A DNA stretch of 6,242 nt from Oscillospiraceae bacterium (GCA_017396725.1 JAFQLA010000262.1:1-6242); one strand, 5' to 3'; positions 1 to 5,880 are shown, counted from the first letter of the stretch. Program-made: numbers and translations. Notes: generated from the sequence alone by a model not told the origin.

Positions 1-76
1 AACGGATATTCTCATCAAAAGAACCGAAAATATTGATGGCCTGCTCCATTCTCTCAATGCTGATGCGCTGCTCCAT
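1..76 (-). CDS. phoH: PhoH family protein, N-terminal fragment (gene continues beyond left edge)
   Basis: Only the first 25 codons are in the window. The translated start, MEQRISIERMEQAINIFGS followed by FDENIR, resembles the N-terminal segment of PhoH-like proteins, which usually have a 'FG-x-FDENI' stretch before the P-loop ATPase domain. PhoH is a cytoplasmic predicted ATPase with RNA-related roles proposed; the catalytic domain lies outside the window and cannot be checked. The start at 76 is supported by a GGAGGAG ribosome binding site (complement of 82-88) with good spacing. That site lies within the last codons of yqfD, whose stop is only 4 bp upstream, so translation is probably coupled. 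The order yqfC-yqfD-phoH matches the Bacillus subtilis arrangement, which supports the call independently of the short sequence. Confidence 0.85.
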   Translation of the reverse strand, partial: MEQRISIERMEQAINIFGSFDENIR

Positions 77-80
77 GAAT

Positions 81-1277
81 TTACTCCTCCAAGCTATGCA
101 ATATCTCTTCGCTTCGGCCGATCTCCTCCAGGCACTCTGCCGAAAGGGTCACCAAATATCTGTCCGTTTCCTCCCGCACAGAGGTAAGGGTGGATACCAC
201 CTTGCCTCCGGGCGCAAGTTGGGTCATGAGATACTCCGTGAGGATCTCCTCACCCAGTTTCTGCGCCTCCCCTGCCGGGAGTTCTTTTTCCGCGGGTGAA
301 TAGCTCCGCCGCGCCTCGCGCACCCACACTACGGGCAGCGCAATGCCGCCGGGCACAATCCACCGCATTCTACTGCTTATTGTATCATACGCAAGGACTT
401 CAATGCTACTGTTATTTGAATAGAAATTTATCCTTTTTCGCCCGAAAACCAAGGAAAAGCGGGTCTCCTCCTCCAAAAACTGCTTTTGCATTGCCGCTTT
501 GGCAATGGGCGCGGTGAAGGTATACCATGTGCGGGCCGTCACGCTGCCCATCCCCGCAAGGATCCGCGCGCCCACGGTATCGGTATCGGCTATGCCCGAG
601 ATAAGGATATCTCCTTTTTCCACCGTAGTCCCCGGCAGCACCGCCGCCTGTCCCGCCATAGCCTGCACTTTTGTCACAAGGCCGCTTTTAGCCGCCACCA
701 CATTCCGCGCCGTCTCCTGATCCACGATCTCAGGCACCGCCACCCGCTCCCGCACCTGCACATAGGCCCGTGAACCGGAAACATTCACCGCAAGATAGCT
801 GAGCTCAGGGAGCTTTAAAAGCATTTTGTTTCGCAGCATCTGCGAATCGATGGCAAGGCCAAAGGTACCGTAAGAAACGCCGCACTCCTCCAGCGCCCGC
901 AATATCTCCTCCTCCGCCACCGTTTCATTGCCTTCCACCACAAAATCCCACACAAAAAAAGAGCCCATCACCGTGGAAAGCAGCACCGCGGCAAGGCCTG
1001 CCAAAAGCACCTTGCGGCGGCGGAACCGATTGGCGAAAAACACAAAGCCTTTTCGTTTTTCCGCCCGATAGGTGCACTCCAGCTTTCCCGTGAGACCCCG
1101 CAAGCGCTTATAATCTCCGCGGGTGAGGCACAGCGTAAACTCCTGCTCCGAGACCCATTTGAGATCCCAGAAGCGAATGCCGTGGGCGCTGCAGAGATTC
1201 AAAAACCGTTCAGGATAAGGGGATCGCACCCGCACCGTCACCGTGCCCACAGCGAAATGAAGTGTTTTTTGCAGCAT
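81..1277 (-). CDS. yqfD: Sporulation protein YqfD
   Basis: This is a 398-residue protein, close to the usual YqfD length of about 400. It has an N-terminal basic cytoplasmic region (about residues 1-89, ending in an RFRRRK cluster), one clear membrane segment (about 90-111), then a long extracytoplasmic part that begins with 'VVEGNETV...EEI', reminiscent of a POTRA/FtsQ-like fold. YqfD is known as a mother-cell, sigma-E-dependent sporulation protein in Bacillus; its biochemical role is unknown. Two consecutive ATG codons are available, at 1280 and 1277. The upstream GAGGG (complement of 1283-1287) is 2 nt from the first and 5 nt from the second, so I prefer 1277. The gene starts about 13 bp after the yqfC stop and ends 4 bp before phoH, indicating one transcript. 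The frame is intact, with no sign of decay. Confidence 0.93.
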   Translation of the reverse strand: MLQKTLHFAVGTVTVRVRSPYPERFLNLCSAHGIRFWDLKWVSEQEFTLCLTRGDYKRLRGLTGKLECTYRAEKRKGFVFFANRFRRRKVLLAGLAAVLLSTVMGSFFVWDFVVEGNETVAEEEILRALEECGVSYGTFGLAIDSQMLRNKMLLKLPELSYLAVNVSGSRAYVQVRERVAVPEIVDQETARNVVAAKSGLVTKVQAMAGQAAVLPGTTVEKGDILISGIADTDTVGARILAGMGSVTARTWYTFTAPIAKAAMQKQFLEEETRFSLVFGRKRINFYSNNSSIEVLAYDTISSRMRWIVPGGIALPVVWVREARRSYSPAEKELPAGEAQKLGEEILTEYLMTQLAPGGKVVSTLTSVREETDRYLVTLSAECLEEIGRSEEILHSLEE

Positions 1278-1290
1278 CATATCCCTCTTT

Positions 1291-1563
1291 TCACATCAGA
1301 AACGAAACATCTGTAATATGCCCGCCAAGGCGGATCTCCTGCTCTGTCATGGCAAGAAGGCGCAGCTCTCTCCCCTGTACCCGCACCTGCATAGCGCCTG
1401 CGCCAAGCAGTATCTCCGTATCGGCGTAGGAGAGGATGCCGCTGTGCCGCTCCATAAAAAACTCCCGATTCCCCAGAAGCTCCATGTGCGGAAGTCCCGC
1501 CGCAAGATCGCTTGGCAGGTCGAAAAGCTCCGCCACATGGAGAAGTATTTCCTTTTTCGCCAT
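1291..1563 (-). CDS. yqfC: YabP/YqfC family sporulation protein
   Basis: This small protein has 90 residues, close to the usual 90-100 for YqfC. It has the family pattern: an N-terminal 'AELFDLPSDL' segment, a central 'PHMELLGNREFFMERHSGIL' stretch, then alternating short beta-like segments ('TEILLG', 'MQVRVQGREL', 'LLAMTEQEIRLGG') ending in 'ITDVSF'. YqfC and YabP are sporulation proteins; their molecular activity is not established. A longer reading from 1626 exists, but the ATG at 1563 is preferred because it has AAGGGGG (complement of 1572-1578) 8 nt upstream and the extra residues do not resemble the family. It is the first gene of the yqfC-yqfD-phoH operon and diverges from the YlbJ-like gene. 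A possible sigma-E promoter lies just upstream at 1586-1614. Confidence 0.92.
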   Translation of the reverse strand: MAKKEILLHVAELFDLPSDLAAGLPHMELLGNREFFMERHSGILSYADTEILLGAGAMQVRVQGRELRLLAMTEQEIRLGGHITDVSFLM

Positions 1564-1585
1564 TCGCTCATCCCCCTTTCGGCAA

Positions 1586-1614
1586 ACCTTATGCCGCGGA
1601 AAAGAAAAACTTGC
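1586..1614 (-). promoter_or_regulatory. Possible sigma-E-type promoter for yqfC
   Basis: Reading the minus strand, GCAAGTT (1614-1608) is followed by 14 nt and then CATAAGGT (1593-1586). This resembles the sigma-E consensus (-35 like GCATATT, 14-15 nt, -10 like CATACAAT), with about 5 of 7 and 5 of 8 matches. Sigma-E control of yqfC is known in Bacillus. The predicted transcript start would be only about 15 nt before the start codon, close to the ribosome binding site, which weakens the call. Confidence 0.33.
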
Positions 1615-1643
1615 GTGTCCGCACATGGCGCCGCCGGCAAAGG

Positions 1644-1652
1644 CATAGAATA
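1644..1652 (+). promoter_or_regulatory. Possible sporulation-sigma -10 element for the YlbJ-like gene
   Basis: CATAGAATA fits the sigma-E -10 consensus (CATACAAT-like, 7 of 8 bases over the first 8) and also the sigma-K form CATAnnnTA. YlbJ is a sigma-E gene in Bacillus. I see no good -35 element at the expected distance (1623-1629 reads ACATGGC). The element is 16-17 nt before the ATG, so the leader would be about 10 nt. This is a weak call made mainly on the -10 match and the gene's identity. Confidence 0.25.
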
Positions 1653-1667
1653 GGGGCGGTGATATAT

Positions 1668-2582
1668 ATGAAAGAAAAGAAACTCCTGCGGCTTTTACCC
1701 TTTGGCGCGCTGGGGATCGCGCTTTTGGCGCTTTTATACTTTTCTCCGCAGGTCTCCCTTGCGGTGCAGGACGGCCTCACTCTCTGCTACCGCACCATCT
1801 TTCCTTCTCTCTTCCCTTTCTTCGTCCTCTCCACGCTGCTGATCTCCCTTGGGTTTGCCGAACTGTCATCCCGCGTGCTGGAGCGCCCCATGCGCGTTTT
1901 GTACCGTCTGGACGGACGGTGCGCCCCGGCTCTGCTCCTCGGCTTTCTGGGCGGGTACCCCGTGGGAGCAAGAACGCTGCTTTCTCTTTATCAGGAGGGA
2001 AGCTGCTCTAAGGAAGAGGCGGAGCGGCTCCTTGGTTTTTGCAACAACTGCGGCCCCGCCTTTATCCTCTCCGTGGCAGGCTCCACCGTTCTCGAAAGCC
2101 GGAAAGCGGGACTTCTCCTCTACCTCATCCATGTGCTCTCCGCCCTTTGCGCAGGGCTCTTCTTCCGCGGGAAAAGCCTGCCCCGCAAGATGCCGCACAA
2201 AGCGATGGAGAAAAAGCCGGACCTTGTCTCCGCCTTTGTCGCCGCCGTGCAGGCAGCCTTTTCCTCCATGCTCAGCGTGTGCAGCTTCGTGGTGTTTTTC
2301 ACCGTGCTGCTGCGCCCGCTGCGAAGCTTCACCCAAAGCGGGCTTCTTATCGGCTTTGCAGAGCTTTTCAACGGTATCTGCTCCCTGCAGCCGACAAAAG
2401 CAGGCTTTATCGCAGCGGCGGCACTGATCGGCTGGGGCGGACTCAGCGTCCACGCCCAGACTCTGGCCCTCCTTTGCGACACGGATCTTTCCCTGCGGCA
2501 TTATTTCAAAGGCAAGGCCATCCAGGCCATCCTTTCCGCCGCTCTGGCCATCCTTACTGTCATATTCCTTCCGTGGCAATAA
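1668..2582 (+). CDS. ylbJ: YlbJ-like sporulation integral membrane protein (nucleoside-recognition/Gate domain type)
   Basis: This is a 304-residue, very hydrophobic protein with roughly seven to nine membrane segments (clearest near residues 9-25, 41-62, 132-165, 190-216, 243-265 and 283-302). Family-type motifs are GFLGGYPVGA (92-101), then LYQEG...SKEEAERLLGFCNNCGPAFI (107-133), and near the end GWGGLSVHAQ (255-264), all characteristic of YlbJ and related Gate-domain proteins. YlbJ is needed for resistant spores in Bacillus and acts in the mother cell; its transported substrate, if any, is unknown. The start is the ATG at 1668, preceded by GGTGAT 4 nt upstream. An open reading from 1512 adds 52 residues that overlap yqfC antisense and look unlike a membrane protein, so it was rejected. 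The protein is about 100 residues shorter than Bacillus YlbJ (about 400), so it could be a YlbJ paralogue rather than the orthologue. Confidence 0.8.
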   Translation: MKEKKLLRLLPFGALGIALLALLYFSPQVSLAVQDGLTLCYRTIFPSLFPFFVLSTLLISLGFAELSSRVLERPMRVLYRLDGRCAPALLLGFLGGYPVGARTLLSLYQEGSCSKEEAERLLGFCNNCGPAFILSVAGSTVLESRKAGLLLYLIHVLSALCAGLFFRGKSLPRKMPHKAMEKKPDLVSAFVAAVQAAFSSMLSVCSFVVFFTVLLRPLRSFTQSGLLIGFAELFNGICSLQPTKAGFIAAAALIGWGGLSVHAQTLALLCDTDLSLRHYFKGKAIQAILSAALAILTVIFLPWQ

Positions 2583-2613
2583 AAAAGCAGTCGCCTGAGG
2601 CGACTGCTTTTTT
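2581..2613. terminator. Bidirectional intrinsic terminator between ylbJ and the PspC gene
   Basis: A perfect inverted repeat pairs 2581-2595 with 2599-2613 around a TGA loop. The stem core is GC-rich (GCAGTCGCC) and is flanked by A6 on the left and T6 on the right, so either strand gives a hairpin followed by a U-run. The left end overlaps the YlbJ-like stop codon, and the PspC gene ends from the other side at 2622. It therefore serves both convergent transcripts. Confidence 0.93.
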
Positions 2614-2621
2614 ATTCTTTC

Positions 2622-2819
2622 TTAATACCCTTCGGGCTTTCTGGGGAAAATAATGGCGCAAACGATATAGGCAAGAATGCCCGCGCCGCCCAGCGCGGTA
2701 AAAACCACCCATGCAAGGCGGATCACGGTGGGATCCACATTCAGATACTCGGCAACGCCTGCGCAGACGCCGTCCAGCATTTTGCCCTGCTCTACTTTGT
2801 AAAGTCTCTTTTCCTGCAT
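2622..2819 (-). CDS. PspC domain small membrane protein
   Basis: This is a 65-residue protein. It has the PspC pattern: KRLYKVEQGKMLDGVCAGVA (residues 4-23), EYLNVDPTVIRLAWVV (24-39), then one membrane segment (about 34-57) ending in IIFPRKP. The canonical features 'GVCAGVAEYLNVDPTVIRL' and 'IAY/LAYIVCAIIFP' are intact, and the length is normal for stand-alone PspC proteins of Firmicutes. In enterobacteria PspC belongs to the phage-shock envelope-stress response; in Firmicutes the role of these single-domain forms is largely unknown. The start at 2819 is chosen because AAGGGAG lies 6 nt upstream. Another ATG at 2843 would overlap the kinase stop codon but has a poorer site. It follows the pyridoxamine kinase with 20 bp between them, so the two are probably co-transcribed and end at the shared terminator. 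Confidence 0.9.
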   Translation of the reverse strand: MQEKRLYKVEQGKMLDGVCAGVAEYLNVDPTVIRLAWVVFTALGGAGILAYIVCAIIFPRKPEGY

Positions 2820-2839
2820 AGTTTTCTCCCTTCTCCCCA

Positions 2840-3658
2840 TCAAAGGCTTCTCAGATGAGGTTCAAAATTCAATCCGTACAGCTTGTTGGAGCCGATGGTA
2901 TCCTGAATGGATGCATAGGTAAAATCCAACGCTTTTTCCGCGGCGGCAAGGAAGGGTTCCCGGGCCATCATGTAAGCGCAAAGAGAGGAGGCCAGCACAT
3001 CCCCCGTGCCGGGAAGGTAGGCATCCACATAGGGCGTGGAAAATCTGCCCTCTTCCCCGGTTTCGTTATCCACGGCAAAAAGACCGATGCGGTCATCGCC
3101 GTAACGAACGCCGGTGAGCACCGTTTTTTTGACGCCCAGTTCCCGGAAAGCGGCAATGACCTCGCGGATCCATACCTCATCAAAATGGTTCCCATAGAAA
3201 GGAAGACCCGTCACAAGGGCAGCTTCCGTAAGGTTGGGAGTCACCACATCGGCGCCGACGCAGAACTTGCGCATATGGGAGGCAAAGCTCTCGTCGTAAA
3301 TGCTGTAGAGGGTACCGTTATCGCCGATGACGGGATCCACAAAGCGGAAAATGCCCTGCTGATCACGCGCCACATATTCCGCCACGATATCCAGCTGCTC
3401 GACACTTCCGAAATAGCCGGTAAGGAGCCCGTCAAATTTCAGGCGGATCTTGCGCCAATGGCTGATGATCCTTTTCATCTCTTCGGTGAGATCCAAAAAA
3501 GTATAGTCTGTAAAGCCGCCGGTATGGGTGCTCAGCAGTGCCGTGGGCAAAATAACACATTCATGTCCCAATGCGCTGAGCACAGGCAGCGCCACCGTAT
3601 TGGCGCACTTGCCAAGGCAGGAAATATCCTGCACCGACAGGATTCGCTTCTGTTCCAT
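2840..3658 (-). CDS. pdxY: Pyridoxamine/pyridoxal kinase (PdxY/PdxK-type, PfkB-like fold)
   Basis: This 272-residue protein transfers phosphate from ATP to the 5' hydroxyl of pyridoxal, pyridoxamine or pyridoxine in vitamin B6 salvage, in the cytoplasm. Visible motifs of the ribokinase-like family are LLSTHTGGF (41-49), LTGYFGS (79-85), VDPVIGDNG (107-115, metal and phosphate region), TPNLTEA (140-146), and the anion-hole motif LPGTGD (215-220), whose Asp220 is the expected catalytic base. Its length is typical for the family. The start at 3658 has AGGAG 10 nt upstream. Although it lies just downstream of the HD gene on the same strand, it has its own strong promoter in the 65-bp gap. The PspC gene follows at once. 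Paralogous hydroxymethylpyrimidine kinases share motifs, but the overall pattern fits clostridial pyridoxamine kinases better. Substrate preference cannot be read from sequence; the symbol pdxY is by family. Confidence 0.9.
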   Translation of the reverse strand: MEQKRILSVQDISCLGKCANTVALPVLSALGHECVILPTALLSTHTGGFTDYTFLDLTEEMKRIISHWRKIRLKFDGLLTGYFGSVEQLDIVAEYVARDQQGIFRFVDPVIGDNGTLYSIYDESFASHMRKFCVGADVVTPNLTEAALVTGLPFYGNHFDEVWIREVIAAFRELGVKKTVLTGVRYGDDRIGLFAVDNETGEEGRFSTPYVDAYLPGTGDVLASSLCAYMMAREPFLAAAEKALDFTYASIQDTIGSNKLYGLNFEPHLRSL

Positions 3659-3691
3659 TCTTCTGCCGCTCCTGTTTCTTTGCTGCTTTTC

Positions 3692-3720
3692 AATATATCA
3701 CAGTATGCCTCGCAAGACAA
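3692..3720 (-). promoter_or_regulatory. Sigma-A-type promoter with extended -10 for the pyridoxamine kinase gene
   Basis: On the minus strand, a -35 TTGTCT (3720-3715) is followed by 17 nt and a -10 TATATT (3697-3692) that is directly preceded by TGA, giving an extended -10. Transcription would begin near 3685, leaving a leader of about 27 nt with the AGGAG site at 3673-3669. The -35 lies only 4 bp beyond the HD-gene stop, so the kinase and PspC genes can be expressed independently of the HD gene. No terminator hairpin is seen between them, so read-through is possible. Confidence 0.65.
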
Positions 3721-3723
3721 GCC

Positions 3724-4380
3724 TCATACCAGCTGCTGGTCATTGATAACAAGGCGGAACTGCAGTCCCAGCTCCTCCGCTGCCTTGCGGCAGAGTACCA
3801 TGCGCTCCATAAAGATCTCAAAATAGTCCATAACGGAGCCGTAATGGGTATCGATACTCAGATTGAGCGTGATCTCGGTGCGGTTTTCATCGATCTTCAG
3901 TTCCGATTTCTGCACCGAATAGTTCACGCGGTCGTGGATATCAAAATCCGTTCCGTCGGCACGCACGCGGCTGCGGCGCACATCGGATTTGTCCGCAAGG
4001 ATCAGCGCGGCCGCCATGGGGCTCACGGGCTTGCCGGTGCCTTCATCGTGGTTGCCGATGGCGGTGACGATCTCGGAGATCTCCTCAGGATCCATGCCCA
4101 GCTTATCGAGAATGCGGAAGGCCATCACCGCGCCGCTCTGGGAGTGATCCACACGGTTGACGAGGTTGCCGATATCGTGGAGATAGGCAGCGATCCGCGC
4201 CAGCTCCGTGAGCCGCGCAGGGTAGCCCATGGTTTCGAGAATATATTTGCAGCCTGCCGCCACCATACTCACATGGGCAAAGCTATGCTCGGTAAAGCCA
4301 AGTGCCAGCAAGGATTCATCCGCCTTTTTGATGTAGGTGTTCACCGCCTCATTTCTGCGGATATCTTCAAAAGTGATCAT
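3724..4380 (-). CDS. HD-domain protein, predicted metal-dependent phosphohydrolase
   Basis: This 218-residue soluble protein has the metal-binding residues of the HD superfamily in order: His36 (in TEHSFAHV), His68-Asp69 (AAYLHDIGN), His111-Asp112 (IGNHDEG) and Asp130 (LADKSD). The pattern H...HD...H...D is that of hydrolases acting on phosphomonoesters, nucleotides or cyclic dinucleotides; the actual substrate cannot be told. It is not a long HD-GYP or RelA/SpoT protein. The C-terminal part (about 160-218) has alternating strand and helix character ('TEITLNLSIDTHYGSVMDYF') and is unassigned. The start at 4380 is fixed by GGAGG 5 nt upstream (complement of 4386-4390). A longer reading from 4431 lacks a ribosome binding site and lies almost at the predicted transcript start. 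The gene diverges from the SLH-protease gene and precedes the kinase gene by 65 bp. Confidence 0.88.
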   Translation of the reverse strand: MITFEDIRRNEAVNTYIKKADESLLALGFTEHSFAHVSMVAAGCKYILETMGYPARLTELARIAAYLHDIGNLVNRVDHSQSGAVMAFRILDKLGMDPEEISEIVTAIGNHDEGTGKPVSPMAAALILADKSDVRRSRVRADGTDFDIHDRVNYSVQKSELKIDENRTEITLNLSIDTHYGSVMDYFEIFMERMVLCRKAAEELGLQFRLVINDQQLV

Positions 4381-4393
4381 AATTACCTCCTTT

Positions 4394-4416
4394 GCGCGCT
4401 CCCCCGTGGAGCGTGC
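4394..4416 (-). other. Leader hairpin just upstream of the HD-gene ribosome binding site
   Basis: Positions 4394-4402 pair with 4408-4416 (nine pairs, one of them G-U on one strand) around a 5-nt loop. In the mRNA the stem ends 3 nt before the GGAGG site. The 5' arm contains CUCC, which could also pair with the ribosome binding site. There is no U-run, so it is not a terminator. A regulatory role is inference. Confidence 0.4.
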
Positions 4417-4448
4417 GATTGTCTTTTTCATATTCAGTACACAAAACT

Positions 4449-4477
4449 ATTTTTTCCCGCGGGAGGAAAATTGTCAA
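4449..4477 (-). promoter_or_regulatory. Sigma-A-type promoter for the HD-domain gene
   Basis: On the minus strand a perfect -35 TTGACA (4477-4472) is followed by 17 nt and AAAAAT (4454-4449, 4 of 6 to TATAAT). Just upstream is the A/T tract AAAAATTTTT (4479-4488), like an UP element. The spacer contains the perfect palindrome TCCCGCGGGA (4455-4464), which abuts the -10 and could be an operator. The predicted leader is about 60 nt and includes the hairpin at 4394-4416. Confidence 0.55.
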
Positions 4478-4522
4478 GAAAAATTTTTGTAAAGTCCCAC
4501 CTCTCCGACTCCTGCAAAGCAA

Positions 4523-4551
4523 TTGCCATTTCATAGCGTTCATGGTAAACT
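4523..4551 (+). promoter_or_regulatory. Sigma-A-type promoter with extended -10 for the SLH-protease gene
   Basis: A -35 TTGCCA (4523-4528, 5 of 6) is followed by 17 nt and a -10 TAAACT (4546-4551, 4 of 6) with TGG directly before it, an extended -10. Transcription would start near 4558, just before the GGAGGT ribosome binding site at 4570-4575. A GCAATTGC palindrome (4519-4526) overlaps the -35. Confidence 0.55.
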
Positions 4552-4580
4552 GAGGTGTAATCTTTTCCCGGAGGTGCTCC

Positions 4581-5876
4581 ATGAAAAAACGCATTCTTTC
4601 CCTGCTTTGTGCCATCGCCCTGATGGTGAGCCTCGCTCCCGCGGCGCTGGCGGCCACATCCTCCCAGACTCTCGCCGCCGACACCCTCTATACGCTGGGG
4701 CTCTTCAAGGGCAACGCCTCCGGTTACGACCTCGATGCCCGCCCCACAAGGCTCCACGCCATGGTGATGGTCTCCCGCCTTTGCGGCGGCGAAGGGGCAA
4801 AAGCCGAAGACTATTCCCATCCCTTTACCGATATCCCCGCCTGGGCGGAGGGTTATGTGGGATTCGCCTATGAAAAGGGCCTTGCCCGTGGTGTGGACGC
4901 CACCACCTTCGATTCCTCCCGCCTCATTACCGCCAACGCGTATTATGCCTTTTTGCTCCGCCTTTTAGGCTACAGTGACGCCGAGGGCGATTTCTCCATC
5001 GCCACCGCCGCTCTCTTTGCCTACCGCCTGGGTATCGCGCCCACGGCAAACGACCCCGCTTTTACCCGCGGAGATATGTGTGAAGCCACTCTTGGCGCGC
5101 TGACCGCGCCCCTCAAGGGTGAAGACCGCACTCTCATCTCCCTTTTGATCGAGGAAGGCACCGTGGAAAAGGCCGTAGCCAACGCGCTGGGCCTTAGCGA
5201 AAAGAGCCGCCTCACCGCCCGCGAGATTTCCGACCGCTGCTCCGCTCCTCTCTTTTTGATGCATTGCTATGTCAATAGCGAAGAGGTGGCCACCAAGACC
5301 CCCAGCAGCCGTTCCAGCGGCTTCTTCATCTCCGCTGACGGTATTGCCGTCACCTGCTACCACTCCATTGCCGGCGTCATCGGCGCGGATGTGGAGATCG
5401 CCAGCGGCGAAAGATTCCCTGTGGAAAAAGTGCTTTACTACGATATTGAAAGCGACACCGCGGTTTTGAAGGTCTCCACCACCTCCCTTGACGGCGTCAC
5501 CACCGCTGCCTTCCCATATCTTGAAACCGCGTCTGTGGATACGGTTTATAACGGCGATCCCTGCTTTACTGTAAGCCACGCCCTCTCTTTGCAGTTCTCC
5601 GTTACCAACGGCATCGTTTCCAACCGCGCGCAGGAAGCGGAAAGCCTTGCCATCCCCATGATCCAGACCACCGCCCCCATCTCCCGCGGCAGCAGCGGCG
5701 CGCCGCTGCTCAATGAATTCGGCGAGGTCATCGGCATCATCAGCGCTTATTTTGCCTACGGCAACGACATGTACCTCTCCATCCCCATCGATGTGGTGCT
5801 TGAAGCGGATCTCACGCAAAACGCATGGACGCTGAAAGAAGTGGCAGATCTCACCGCCGTGGAAGATATCCCCTGA
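4581..5876 (+). CDS. Exported SLH-repeat protein with C-terminal trypsin-like serine protease domain
   Basis: This is a 431-residue protein. Residues 1-24 are a signal peptide (KKR, hydrophobic core, ALA cleavage motif at 22-24). Residues about 30-178 hold three SLH-like modules: a partial first (30-70), a clear second starting FTDIPAWAEGYVGFAYEKG (82-100), and a degenerate third (139-175); such modules normally bind secondary cell-wall polymers. Residues about 225-410 form a trypsin/HtrA-like protease with His261 (VTCYHSIAG), Asp292 (DIESDTAVLKV) and Ser372 (ISRGSSGAPLL), so the catalytic triad is intact. No PDZ domain or membrane anchor is seen, unlike classical HtrA/DegP. It is probably held at the cell wall and cleaves an extracellular or envelope protein; the substrate is unknown. 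The start has GGAGGT 5 nt upstream. The gene appears monocistronic: its own promoter lies upstream and a strong terminator follows 4 bp after the stop. Confidence 0.9.
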   Translation: MKKRILSLLCAIALMVSLAPAALAATSSQTLAADTLYTLGLFKGNASGYDLDARPTRLHAMVMVSRLCGGEGAKAEDYSHPFTDIPAWAEGYVGFAYEKGLARGVDATTFDSSRLITANAYYAFLLRLLGYSDAEGDFSIATAALFAYRLGIAPTANDPAFTRGDMCEATLGALTAPLKGEDRTLISLLIEEGTVEKAVANALGLSEKSRLTAREISDRCSAPLFLMHCYVNSEEVATKTPSSRSSGFFISADGIAVTCYHSIAGVIGADVEIASGERFPVEKVLYYDIESDTAVLKVSTTSLDGVTTAAFPYLETASVDTVYNGDPCFTVSHALSLQFSVTNGIVSNRAQEAESLAIPMIQTTAPISRGSSGAPLLNEFGEVIGIISAYFAYGNDMYLSIPIDVVLEADLTQNAWTLKEVADLTAVEDIP

Positions 5877-5880
5877 ACAT

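Noticed and set aside
1512..1667. N-terminal extension of the YlbJ-like protein from an upstream ATG
   Set aside because: The added 52 residues are basic and proline-rich, overlap yqfC antisense and lack a ribosome binding site; the ATG at 1668 has one and begins a normal membrane protein.
2855..3826. A 323-codon open frame on the plus strand across the kinase gene
   Set aside because: It is antisense to a confidently recognised kinase, has no good ribosome binding site, shows no family resemblance, and arises from the codon bias of the opposite strand.
4381..4431. Longer start for the HD protein
   Set aside because: There is no ribosome binding site before 4431, it is close to the predicted transcript start, and GGAGG sits right before the ATG at 4380.
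4479..4488. AAAAATTTTT palindrome as a terminator or operator
   Set aside because: It is pure A/T, has no GC stem, and fits better as an UP-element-like tract upstream of the HD-gene -35.
3844..4536. A 230-codon open frame on the plus strand across the HD gene
   Set aside because: It mirrors the HD gene, is full of His/Arg/Gly residues with no recognisable domain, and no promoter or ribosome binding site precedes it.
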